Shown: piece after piece, positions 45,973 through 57,900 of the stretch
Layout of the letters: each line of letters starts with the position of its first letter
How positions within the stretch are numbered: position 1 is the stretch's first letter
Origin: Impatiens glandulifera
Lineage: Eukaryota > Streptophyta > Magnoliopsida > Ericales > Balsaminaceae
NCBI RefSeq assembly: GCF_907164915.1
Contig: NC_061862.1
Coordinates: 65,474,228-65,538,227 of the forward strand
Length of the DNA stretch: 64,000 nucleotides
Reading direction: 5' to 3'
Position numbers and translations under genes: made by a program
The notes under the pieces: model-generated
What the model was told of the DNA's origin: nothing
Databases searched by the model: none
Seen by the model: the letters and a program-made list of their open reading frames with translations, nothing else

Positions 45973-48900
45973 CTACAGTGGTTGAGTAGAGGTTTCGCGC
46001 TGACCATCGGGTGTGGTTGAAGAAGCATCTGAATCAGATGAAGATCCCAATCTCTTGAAGATGAGCTTTTGTTGAGGCCTTTGTCCATTAGAGAATGCAG
46101 TCACTTCTGTATCCACCAATATAATGTCTTCATCCTTAAAATCCCCTCTTAGTATTCCTTTAGCTAGCTCATTCTCGACGTGCTGTTGTATCACCCGCTT
46201 CACTGGCCTAGCTCCGTAGTTCGGGTCGTATCCTATGTTTCCGAGGAGCTCCACTGCTGCCTCTGTTATCTGTATCTTCATCTTTCTATCCGTTATCCTC
46301 TGTTGCACACGTTCCAACTGAAAAACATAATAAAACCCACCCAAAAAATCAAATATTAGATCATCTGTAATTTTAAACCAAGGTTTTTGTCCCACTTCAT
46401 TGAAGGTGCTTTTAATGGGAATTGAAAAACTGAGACCTGACCCTCTCTATTCAAGATCATTGCGATCTAAAATAAGAATGTTGAGGTTGATGATTTGAAT
46501 TAGGTAATTATGAGGGATTGATGAGAGGTTTCTTTACGTTTAAAGACAAATAACCCAAACCCAACAAGTCTCGACTTGCTTTTAGTGAGAACCAAACTCG
46601 AGACTTTAACCTCTATTTTCAAAATCATCAGATTTAATTTAGTAAGAATCGAACTCGAGACCTCAGCCTCTATTGTTTAAGATCATTGGATTTTAGTTCC
46701 CATCACGAACAAGTAAAAACAAACATACCTGTAATCTAACAATGCTTTTAATCTGCTCGCGATCCAACGGTTGGAAAACAATATACTCATCAACTCTATT
46801 CATGAACTCGGGCCTGAAAATCGACCTCGCCGCATCCATCACTCGTTGCTTAATCGTCTCATAAGCCGTCTCTTTCGGTAAATTCTCATCATCCGTGTTC
46901 AATATATACTGAGAACCAACATTCGAAGTCATTATAATAACAGTATTAGTAAAACTAACAGTTCGACCCTGAGAGTCAGTTACTCTTCCATCATCCAATA
47001 TTTGTAGGAACACATTAAACACATCAGCATGTGCCTTTTCAATCTCATCGAACAAGATAACCGCATAGGGCCTCCTTCGAACAATCTCAGTCAGCTGACC
47101 GCCTTCTTCGTATCCTACATAACCGGGTGGGGCACCTATTAACCTAGAGACAGCATGTTTCTCCATGTACTCGCTCATGTCGATTCTTACAAGAGCTTCT
47201 TCGGTGTTGAACATGTAGGATGCGAGTGCTTTGGCAAGCTCGGTTTTTCCAACGCCTGTGGGACCCATGAACATGAAACTGGCGATTGGACGATGAGGAT
47301 CGGAGAGACCCGCTCGTGACCGTTGAATGGCTTCAGCTACTGATCTGACGGCAGGATCTTGACCGACAACGCGTTTATGCAACTCATCTTCTAGATGTAG
47401 AAGCTTCTCACGCTCAGTTTGTTGTAATTTTGAGACGGGAATTCCTGTCCATTTGCTGACGATTTCGGCAATATCGCTTCCAGTGACTTCTTCTCTGAGC
47501 ATTGATTTTCCTGTACTTAGATATTCGTCTAGTTCTTTTTCAGCTTCGGCAAGTTGTCGTTGAAGGGAATTTAAGCTTCCGTATTTCAGTTCAGCTGCTC
47601 GGTTAAGATCGTATTCTCGTTCTGCCTGTTGTATCTCGAGATTTACCCTGTCAATCTGCACAAAACAGGATTGTTACTACAAAGTTTGATGTGGGTTAGT
47701 TGAGATTGTCTCCCTCATCAATCAAAAACTACAAATTACTCTATCTTGTTATAATATTTTTTTTCATTATATATTTATACCCTAATACTTTTTTTACCTA
47801 AATAATTTTCACTAACTTACATTAAATAACATTATTTTAAAATAAACACTTGGTTATTCAATAACTCTAGATCAAACAAGGCCTTGGTGCTCTCTGTAAG
47901 TCCTTTTTCCTATAGTACACGGTTGCCATTTGAAATCCTTGGCAATTGTGGTTACAATTGAAGGATGGGAGAGTATTAGTCCTTGTAAGATATGGATTAT
48001 TAAAATTTTATCAAAAATACCTATTATCATTCACATTGTTCAAATCAACAACCAAAATAATAAAATACCCTTGATCTCGTTTTTTAACAAAATATTTTTT
48101 CATTTTATAGCTTATGTCCTTTTACCCAAATAATTCGAAGCGTACCGACGAAAGAAAAACTAGGCAGCTGCCAAGCAGAGAGAAGGAGGCCTAGGGTGAA
48201 TTTGAAAAACCTATTAAGTTATCCAAATAATCCAAACAGTGTAATGGGTGTTATCTCCTCTACTGTTGACAGGTTATAGGGTCTTATCTCTTTTATTGTT
48301 GTTGATTGCATTGCTTATGTAATTGCAACTTGGCTTAAATTTTGTTTAACACGGGTATATTGTACTCTAAATAAAGAAAAGGATTCATCCTCATCCTTAT
48401 TTATGCTACACACTTCAATAGGTTCAGCATATTTCTAACCCTCAGTCTTCAAAGCTATAGAACCACATATATCAGCTAGCTAATTTTCCCTCCTATCATC
48501 CTTTGAAGAGTGCAAAAGAAAATTACCAATCAACTTTCTAAATTTATGAATCGCCACAGCAAGAGGAAACTAGAGTAGAAAGAAGATACAAGTTACCTCT
48601 TCTTTGATTGACTGTATATTTGTCATGACTGCTTTTTCATGCTCCCACTGCTCAGTCAGTTCTGCCTGCTTCTCTTTTAAGAGAGAAAGCTCCGCCTCAA
48701 GACGACTCAACCTATCTTTTGAAGCTTTGTCAGTATCATTTGTAAGTGATAGCCTCTCCATCTCCTGTTTCAGCACTGATCGATTGATCTCATCCAAGGC
48801 AGTAGGTTTCGAAGTGATCTCCATCTTTAGCTTTGCAGCTGCTTCATCCACTAGATCGATAGCTGCAATTGAAATGGACTAATCAGCTATGAACCCTTCA

Positions 48901-51900
48901 GAAGTAGTAAATTATGCCTATTTGGAAGCTAGTGTTTTGTCACAATCTTTGTGACTGACTGATGATCCCATTATAAAATCTCCAAATTTAAAATTGTAAC
49001 TTATATTTTTCATTTGGTAGAAGATTTTGATTTTGGATCATGATCAAGATTATAATGTAATTTTTGTTGCTTCGCTTACTATAGAAATTGATTTCCTTAA
49101 TCATTATCCAAATTATAGGGTAATTTTTTACACGGATTATTTTCTTGATGATGTTATATGTCCATTACCTTTGTCAGGAAGAAAGCGGCCACTGATGTAA
49201 CGATCTGAAAGTATGGCTGCTTCAACAAGTGCACCATCAGATATGCGAACTCCATGATGCAGTTCATACCTCTCACGCAACCCACGAAGAATAGAGACTG
49301 TATCTCCAACCGAAGGTTGGTCAACATAAACCTGTTGGAACCGGCGCTCCAATGCTGGATCTTTCTCGATATACTTACGATATTCATCCAATGTTGTGGC
49401 ACCAATGCATCTCAATTCTCCTCGACCTAGCATAGGCTTCAAGAGATTCCCGGCATCCATGGCTCCGTTGGTTGCACCTGATACAAATGAGAAAGTATTT
49501 GCTTCAATCTCTAAAGTGCTTAACTAAAGGCCCACAGCTATTTGTTTAAAATCACTTCATTATTCAGATTCAGCTCAAATAAAGCCAGAAAATGCTTATT
49601 TGATTAGCTACGAAGGATTTATACCAGTAATAAGAGCATACAAAAGACAAAACTTTAAATCAAGTAAATTAACCAATTTATGTTATTATAAGTTTAAATA
49701 ATCTTTTAAGTAATTGTTTTTACAATAGTTCCACATTTCATCAAATCAACTTACATTAGTACTTAAAATTCAAATATTTCATTTGGATTTTTCAGCAATT
49801 ATTTTCGCACACTTACTAGTTTGGCAGTTAAATTCATTGTTCAACACTTATGTCTTATTTGATTAAGCGTTATTTGGATTTTATACAAATAACCCCGCAT
49901 TATCAATCAAATCATCAACTAAAATATCAAACTACCTTACATTATTTTTTTTACGACACTTTAAACATTAAATAAAAGATATTTTAGTCATTTAACCCAA
50001 ATAATTCACTTTTTCATCAGATTTTTTTAAAATAACCCAGATTATTTTCAAATGACCCTACATCAAACAACCTTAAGTTCAGTTTTACCAAATGAACCCC
50101 CACTCTAAGTTTGGATATTTTTAAAATCAAGGAAATCTGTCTGTCAGTTCAATTTAAGCAAATGAAACTGCAAAGAACAAAAAGAGCTGGCAACAATTTC
50201 AAATGAGAAAGGGGGGATGCAGAAATTCTAATAGAGGATCTCATATGATAAATAGATTAGAATTTCAAAGGCCCACTCACACGAGAACTCATGGAGAGCA
50301 AGCGGTTCATATCAGTTATTTAGAAACCAAGACATTAGGAATTTATAGGACACACCTGCCCCAACAACTGTATGAATCTCGTCAATGAAGAGGATGATTT
50401 GACCCTCTGAGTCAGTTACTTCCTTCAACACAGCCTTCAGCCTATCTTCAAACTCCCCTCGGTATTTCGCCCCTGCGATGAGTGCACCCATGTCTAGGGA
50501 AATCAACTGCAGATGAAAAATATGTTAGCATCACCAAAGAGGCAAAAACACTTTTTTCTATGATCATGAGGTGATATCATTTTACAAAAATAAGAGCAAC
50601 AAAAAATGGAAAGACAAGAAACAACAAAGGAAGTTAGATTCCGATCAAGTCAAAATAATCCCATCATATGCAAAATTCCTCCAAGATATTAGGAAAAAAC
50701 ACATTCTTGTAAATAAGTTCAAACTGTTTATTATATAAGCACCTTTCTATTCATTAACGCTTGAGGCACATCTCCTTCGACTATTCTCTGAGCAAGCCTG
50801 AAGTTAAGCAAACAAACATAAGAAATGAGTTCGACCAACATAACATTAATTCTTCTTATAAGATTTAAGGATAACTTACCCTTCAGAAATCGCAGTCTTT
50901 CCAACACCGGGCTCACCAATTAATACAGGATTATTCTTTGTTCTCCTGGATAATATCTGGATACATCTTCTTATTTCGTCATCTCTTCCTATAACAGGAT
51001 CAAGCTTTCCTTCTCTTGCCAATACAGTCAAATCCTTTCCATATTTCTCTAGTGCTTCGTACTTCCCCTCAGGATCTGCAATTGCAACAAACTAGGTTCA
51101 TATACATGACAAATTTATGGTCCATATTATAGAAGAAAATTTGAACACATCAAATGAATATTCAATAATAATAGTGACAAAAGCTCTTAAGTTGATTCTT
51201 AGATAGTGGTGTAAGAATTCCCAGATTCAGCCAAGGAAGTTTGATATATGGGATCTTTTATTCAAATTGAATTTTTCATACTGGAAATGGTTTAGGCTAG
51301 GTTATCTTTGGATGAGTGAAATTGAAGTTAGAATTTGAATTCCAATTCTATAAGTTCCATTGAATTGCAATCCAATTCCTATGTTTAGAGAAATCATTAA
51401 ATTGTAATTCTTAAGAGATTCATATGACTTTCTTCTTCTTCTTTCTCTTTAAAATGCCTTTAAGCAAGCATCTAGGCACATATAAAACTATTGTTATCTG
51501 ATTAACAAATAGTTGGAAGAATGGCATTGACTTGAATCGTGTAATATAAGATCACATGCCTCCGAGTTGTTTGCCTTTAACCAATATAAGTCCTAAAAAC
51601 TAAAAGGAAAAAAATATCACCTTGGTCAATTACTGTTTGGCGTCCCCTTATTGACTGTACAGCATCTTTTAATGTCTTCAATGTGACATTGAAGTCCTTG
51701 AAGACATGTTTTCCAAATCTATTGTCTTGCACAAAACCAAGAACCAAATGCTCTACCGACACAAATGAATCACCATATTCTTTCTTATAGTCTCTAGCTC
51801 TCTGTATCAAAGCTTCTAGGTCACGCCCAAGCATTGAACCAGCTGTCTCTCCAATAACCTTGAAAAATAAAATGTAACTAACTATTGCAGACATATTCTA

Positions 51901-52477
51901 TATTGAGATAATGACAAAGTGTTTGTTGTATTGTTGTTTACCTTGGGTTGGCGTTGAATAAATTTATCAGTAGCTTCTAGAAGTCGAGTATTGTCGACTC
52001 CAGCCTTGGAGAAAATCCGACGAGCAAGTCCATTTTTTTGCTCAAGTAAGGCCTTCATTAGATGCTCCGTCTCCACTATCTGATGTTTATTCTCTTTCGC
52101 AACTTCTGGCGATGATACAATTCCTTGCCATGCCATTTCTGTAAACTCTTGCTGAGTAATCTGTCAACAATGAGAACTGATTAAAAAACATTGCTTAATT
52201 CGAAACACAAGAAATGTAAATTATTGGTCGAAATGTTTACCCGTCCTCCAACAGCTTCACATCTAACTACAAACGACTTCCTCGAACTTCTTCCCAATCG
52301 TTCATCTCTCTTAGAGAGAAATGCATCGCGCGTCCTCAATTTCGAGTATGAACGGAGATAACTTAGGGCGAACGGCGCGGAGCAAATCCGAAGACGTGCA
52401 GACGGAGGTTGAGAGGACAGAGTGGTTCTATGATTGATACGGAGGCCGGCGAAGGACGCCGTGGAAATGGAGGCCAT
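45973..52477 (-). CDS. CLPB3: Chloroplast chaperone ClpB3
   Basis: Ten exons, phases closing: 52477-52241, 52160-51942, 51858-51621, 51075-50880, 50797-50743, 50506-50356, 49477-49169, 48862-48597, 47655-46729, 46317-45973, giving 980 aa (Arabidopsis CLPB3/APG6 about 968). Exon 1 is a basic, S/A-rich transit peptide. Exons 2-3 form the Clp N domain. AAA1 has Walker A GEPGVGKT (~285-292) and Walker B ILFIDEIH. Exon 8 and the start of exon 9 encode the coiled-coil middle domain ([13 protein letters not shown]) that separates ClpB from ClpC. AAA2 has GPTGVGKT (~688-695), [11 protein letters not shown] and the sensor region [11 protein letters not shown]. It works as an ATP-driven hexameric disaggregase in the stroma and is needed for chloroplast development. 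All catalytic motifs are intact. Confidence 0.96.
46584..46695 (-). repeat. Short duplicated tRNA-like fragment, ClpB3 intron 9
   Basis: Two adjacent ~50-base blocks on the minus strand contain TCGAGTTYGRTTCTYAC, resembling a Pol III B box, each with an AATAGAGG..GAG block (YR = C/T, A/G). A related piece lies near 46431-46470. It may be SINE debris. Confidence 0.35.
47690..47885. mobile_element. MITE family 1 copy, ClpB3 intron 8
   Basis: The right end CTAGATCAAACAAGGCC is clear. The interior contains CATCAATCAAAAAC and TAAATAACATTATTTT. The left end is degenerate. Confidence 0.5.
48917..49130. mobile_element. MITE family 2 copy, ClpB3 intron 7
   Basis: Starts CCTATTTGGAAGCTAGTG then TTTTGTCACAATC, as in the copies at 18472 and (inverted) 56171. 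Contains GATCATGATCAAGATTATAA and TATAATGTAATTTTTG. Confidence 0.55.
49852..50075. mobile_element. MITE family 1 copy, ClpB3 intron 6
   Basis: Starts GTCTTATTTGATTAAGCG, ends CCCTACATCAAACAACCTT, and contains the family core GCATTATCAATCAAATCATC and TTTTAGTCATTTAACCC. Confidence 0.65.
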
Positions 52478-53220
52478 GATTTACGGAGTAGATTTTGCGA
52501 TGATGAGATGATATAGGAGATGATAGGAAGTTAACAGCATAACATGAATGAAAGGCGATAGCTTTGCGTGTGAATCTAATAAAGTGCAGAATCTAGAGAG
52601 AGAGTTATCTAGTACATTCGAGGAGAGTGTAGAGAGGGAGTTGAGCCAAAACAGAGATTCATGGACCGCCTCTAACGGAATCAACCGGAGGAAGCGAGAC
52701 GGCTCATTTATAAAAATAAAATAAGATAACTCTTAAAATTAAGTTAAGTTCTATTTCATTTAAACGAAATATTTAAAGAATAAATAAATAGAAAACGAGA
52801 ATAGAAATTTTTCATTTTTCAAATTCAATGTTACGGACACCAAATTACCACTCTATTTTTTATTTTTTTTATTGTAAGTAAAAATTTAATGAGAGTTCGT
52901 CAATTTATTTTGAGAATAAATATATCAAACTTAAATTATCTTAAACTTAAATTAGAGTCTATGGTGATAGTTACATATAATTTTTTTAAAAATGACATAA
53001 TTTTTTATATTTCAGGACTACCACACCTTTATTATTGTTTTTTCTATATATACATTTTACCCTTATGTTGATTTTAAAATATGAATGTTAAATTTAGAAA
53101 TTTATTGACTATTGAAAAACAAAAAACAGGGTAATCAATAGTAATTAAGGGTCCAATCCGTGTTTTGAAAATACACAGATCTTGAGCAGCATTTTAATTT
53201 GAAAAAAATATATATTTAAT
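52478..53220. other. ClpB3 leader/promoter and AT-rich spacer
   Basis: The ClpB3 5' leader (minus strand) probably covers about 52478-52690, with CT-rich stretches and no in-frame upstream coding sequence. No convincing heat-shock element (three alternating GAA/TTC blocks) was seen close to the gene. From 52700 to 53220 the DNA is AT-rich with no gene. Confidence 0.4.
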
Positions 53221-54280
53221 TAAATATCATTTGAGGCTCGAACTTGATACGATTTGACTATACGGGGGCTCGAACTTTAACATATTTAACCATTTGAGGC
53301 TTCATTATTTCAAACGGACATAACGTCCGTCAATATTTTACTGCGTTTTTTTTTTTATCGGCACATAAATTATTAATTTTCACTTATTAAAATAAATAAA
53401 TAAATAAAATAAAAACCCCTAAATTAAAAACCCCAATATTATTTTCTCTCACTTTTATCATCTTCATCTAGCCCGGAGTTCGTCGAAGCATTGGCCGGAG
53501 TTCATCGAAGCTTGGGCGTTGTTCATTGAAGCCTTGGTTGGAGTTCATTTCGACTAACTGACCGACCGATTGACTAACTGAAAGGTATGTTTTGTTATTA
53601 AGGTTGAGAGCAGCCATAAGTCATTATTTTTTCATTGTTATTAGTCTACCCTAATAAAGATGACAGTTGTTAAAATTTACAAACAAAGTGATTAATATTA
53701 ATATATGATTTCCTTTCTTTACGCACACATATATAATATAAGACATCACTTCTTCATTGGGTATTCTATAGGACCGAATATTGTTGATTCAATTCTCACA
53801 TTGGTGCTGCCCATTTTAATTATCCACGTGATCAATTACTCAATTTCAATAGGTCTAACTTTCATTGTTTGTATTTTCCATGTATTGATTACTCATATTC
53901 ATCTTATGTTCTCTTATTAATTTTGATAATCGCAATAACAATCTGTGGTAAAGGAATGCGAAATGTCAATGTTTCAGACTTCGATGAACTCCGGCCAAGG
54001 CTAGATGATAAGTGAGAATCACAGTAACATTGATGAGATGATAAGTGAGAGAAAACGATATTGGGATTTTTAATTTAGGGGTTTTTTATTTTATTTATTT
54101 ATTTTAATAGGTGGAAATTAATGATTTATGTGCCATGTTAAAAAAAACACGCTGTAAAATATTGACGGATTATAAATTGAAACGAAGCCTCAAATGGTTA
54201 AATATGTAAAAGTTCGAATCCATATAGATCATTTGGTTAAATCGTCTCAAGTTCGAATCTCAAATGGTATTTAAGCCCTT
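53221..54280. mobile_element. Long-TIR non-autonomous element (Mutator-like or similar)
   Basis: The two ends are inverted copies over about 350 bases. Left blocks ATCATTTGAGGCTCGAAC, CATATTTAACCATTTGAGGC, GTCAATATTTTAC and AACCCCTAAATTAAAAA recur reverse-complemented at the right end (near 54268, 54210, 54150 and 54075). The unique centre is only about 300-350 bases and has no transposase. Near the centre GCCGGAGTTCATCGAAGC also occurs on both arms. No target duplication could be fixed because the outer edges are diverged. It lies between the start of ClpB3 and the end of the GAUT gene. Confidence 0.8.
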
Positions 54281-54912
54281 AAAATTAAGAACTATTTTCA
54301 TGATTAGGAATATGATAAAAATAAACGGATAAAACCAGATAAAAATTGTGAACGTAATAAAGGGTAAAAAAATAATAAATCATCTGTACATTATAAATGT
54401 TTTTTTTTTCATGAAATACACATAAAATCTAATACCCATTTCAATAGGGATATATCCATAACAGATTCATCTCTAAAATCTAATGTTCATGTGATTGAAG
54501 CATATAGAAGAATCCAGTGAACAAATGAAAATGCACACAAGAGTTAAGAATGGAAGGAAAATAATGAAATACACAACATATGAAACTGATGTTTTTTTTA
54601 TGTGATGAAAATCATTCCTCACTTGAAATAACTGCTTTGTATGACACCATCTGATTTCCCCCATTATTTTGTTGGCAGTGGTGAATACCCCACAAAAATG
54701 TGCATTTAACCCAAAAAAGGAAACTCTTATACTGGCTATATTACAATATCTAAAGAATGAATGGTTATACCCATGAACAATGAAACCAATTTAGCTCCCC
54801 TCTTTTTTTTCCCAGTCTCAAGCATGTATCGAGATTATCCTTGAATCGAAAAAGGTAATAAGATTTAATATGTTGCCATCTTTGCTGTATAAGTTCCTTT
54901 GGTTGAGAGTAA
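54281..54912. other. 3' flank of the GAUT gene
   Basis: AT-rich, with the GAUT 3' UTR probably at about 54600-54912. No separate gene is supported. Confidence 0.4.
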
Positions 54913-57900
54913 CTACTCCAATATGTGGCAATTCCTAATAAAATCGTTGGAGTAATTGACATACTTGGTCCAAAACGGTCGCAAATGTTCAATGCCTATC
55001 TGCAGCCATGGTTTTGACTGGCCATTATAGTGTATAACTGCAGCTCTTTTAACGTTCTCATGATTGGTTTTGTTCTGATACCCTAAACCTAGCATGTGCC
55101 AAGATGGGTCGATCGGTTGTACATGACCTCTAAATGCAATCAGCGCTGGTGGAAGGGTTCCTAGCTTCCACATTGTCAGGTTCCACTTCAGATTCTGCAA
55201 GTGGGAGAAAAAATATTAGAGAAATATGCATCCTTACTGTTATAGATTCTTCTATTTCAAGAAAAGGAAGTTTAGAAGTTTTTATATGAAATTATGAAGA
55301 ACGGATTAATACCTATTTCGTACCAACCTAGAAATCTAGGATTTGTAGAAGAAATATAGGTACTATGAATCAAGATTCAATAACTATTTCATTCATTACT
55401 CCAAATATTATATACTTCTTCATTCGGAAACACCATATATGCCTTATTTCTCATCCATTTGTGGATCCAGATGGGATCACATTTGAAAATGGGGTGTATC
55501 TGAACTAATGTGGTCACCCAGATTCAAAAAATTATTAATGGTTACTCATTCAGATCGGGACCCAAAATGAGAAACAAGAGTTTTTTCAAATACTCGCAAT
55601 GACATGCATGTAGAATAAACTTATGTAGGAATGTTTGAAAACCATACAAAGATATTTCAACAAAAAGAAAAGAAAAATCCATACAAAGATATATCTAAGC
55701 AAAATAATTTGATGTAATATTCAAATGATGGATACCAACACATTCTTTTTCTTTTATTTAGAAGTTAAAGTTGTATTAACGGAGTCGTTGCAAATATGAT
55801 TTTTAATATACAAACAGTGTTTAGGTCAAGTTGAATTGGTGGAATACCAACAAATTCTGAACAAAGGCCCTATGCAATCTGTTTTTGGTATGTATTTTCA
55901 TCTGAATTATGATTTAGAAAAAAATTACATTTGTTATGTTTGCAAAAATCACAAAGATCTAGAAAATTTGGATGATGATAAGAAAAGACTGCTTATACCA
56001 ATCAATTAAAAAAATATATTATAATGTAGATAATGATCTAGAAACTAATCTGACAAATGAAGCAAAAAATCACTATTAACAAACGATAAAAAAAATTACT
56101 TTCAATTTTAACTTTTGACGATTTTCGAATGGATAGTAATTGTGACAAAATAGTAGTTTCCAAATAGGTTGGGCATTTTCTTTTTGGAACAAAAATAAGG
56201 CCTTTAGAGTAGGTTGATATTTTTACTATGATTTTAACCACCGTGTTGGAAAAATAATATACAACTTCTCAAATTTTCATTCTAGTCCATGGCTAAAACA
56301 AACATGGTGTAGCTGAATAAACACTGAATAACAGAAATATCAGTCATTGACACTAACCTCCTTTAGCCACACATGATATGTCTCTCTTATATTTGTCTTT
56401 CTCCATTCCCGTAAATCTAATATATTCATCCCATAAGCCCATGCACATTCATCAGGATTCAAATGACCTGCTATGAGGGGATGCGAAAAGTTGAAGTAAT
56501 TCTTGAATCTCTTTGACATTACCCATTCATCTTCACCCCTACAAGTCTCAACAGCTCCATTAACCTTTCCATGTAGGTCAATTTCCCATAGAGGAGAGAG
56601 GTCGCGCTGAATTACAACATCGTCATCTAAGAAAACCACTTTGTCAAGGTTAGGGAACAACTGCACAACACCAATAAACTATATCAGCTTTTCAAATCAA
56701 GGCCATCATAAGTTCTAGAAAATACACCAACAAAATTCTTGATTTATGATTTTTTTCTTGGAAGAGGCTAGCGGAACATCCCACCACAATAACCCCCTAC
56801 ATCAATCAATGTACTGGAAAATCAAACCTTAGACCTCCCCTCTTATTTCAGGACTCTTACCACTTGACCTCTTGAATTAGGATTCAACTTACTTCTTTAA
56901 GTATCAATCATTTTAAGGATCACTTTGGCCTTATTTGATGAAGGGTTATTTGGATTTAACCCAAAAAACCTATTAACTCATCATCATCAATCAAATCAAC
57001 AAAAATATCAAATTATTACTTTATTTTTATAACATCTTAAATATTAAATACAAAGGATAATTTAGTCATTTAACCCAAATAATCCATTTTTCCTTCAAAC
57101 ACGTATTTTTTTCATAAAAAAAAAACTACATCTAACAAGCTCTGCTTCTTAAGTTTAACATAATGAACATGCTAGTACATGTAGGTGACTAACCACACAT
57201 ACAACTTACCTCAGGCAAGTATATGCGAAGATGGTTTAGCAGTGAAATGTACTTGGGGCTTCTAGCCTGCAATTTCGAAGCAAGTGACCTTGGAGTGGTC
57301 TCACTTAGATTAGCCCCAGCCATATGATTCCCATGGTAGTAATTTCTGATAGTATTATGATTTTCAACAGCTTCAAGCACAGGTACATTCTCTCTTGTTA
57401 ACCATTCAAACTGATTAACACTTTTTACTTCAAGAACAGCTGGCGAGACAGGATTCAATGCAAACCATGAGTGCATGCCCGCGTAAGTTTTCTTATCTGT
57501 GATAACATGAAAAACTATCTTTTCAGGCTTTGTGAACGACCGAATAGCAGATGTAACCACAACAGAAGCCGCTAGAATATTATCAGTAGACAAGACAAAG
57601 TGGTTGCACGTGTTGTCTGAGAGCGATGGGAGTAATTCTGGTGAAGGCAACTGTCTACGAGCATGAGCATTAGAAGAGTATTCATCAGTCAGACGCAGGG
57701 AGAGACAGTGAATGCCTCTGGGAATGGAACTTGCGGCAAAGTGTTTATTCACCAATTCTGCATATTTTGACTCCTTCACCTGCTTTTCATATCTTTCCAT
57801 CTGTTGCAAAAGGGGGAAAATTATTCATAGTTTAAACTGGTGTGCAATTTCAAGGGATGAAACCAAATCTTTGATGAGTTGCACCAAAAAATGAATTCCA

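Noticed and set aside
52690..52880. Heat-shock element upstream of ClpB3
   Set aside because: Only isolated TTC or GAA triplets with wrong spacing were found; no run of three alternating units is present.
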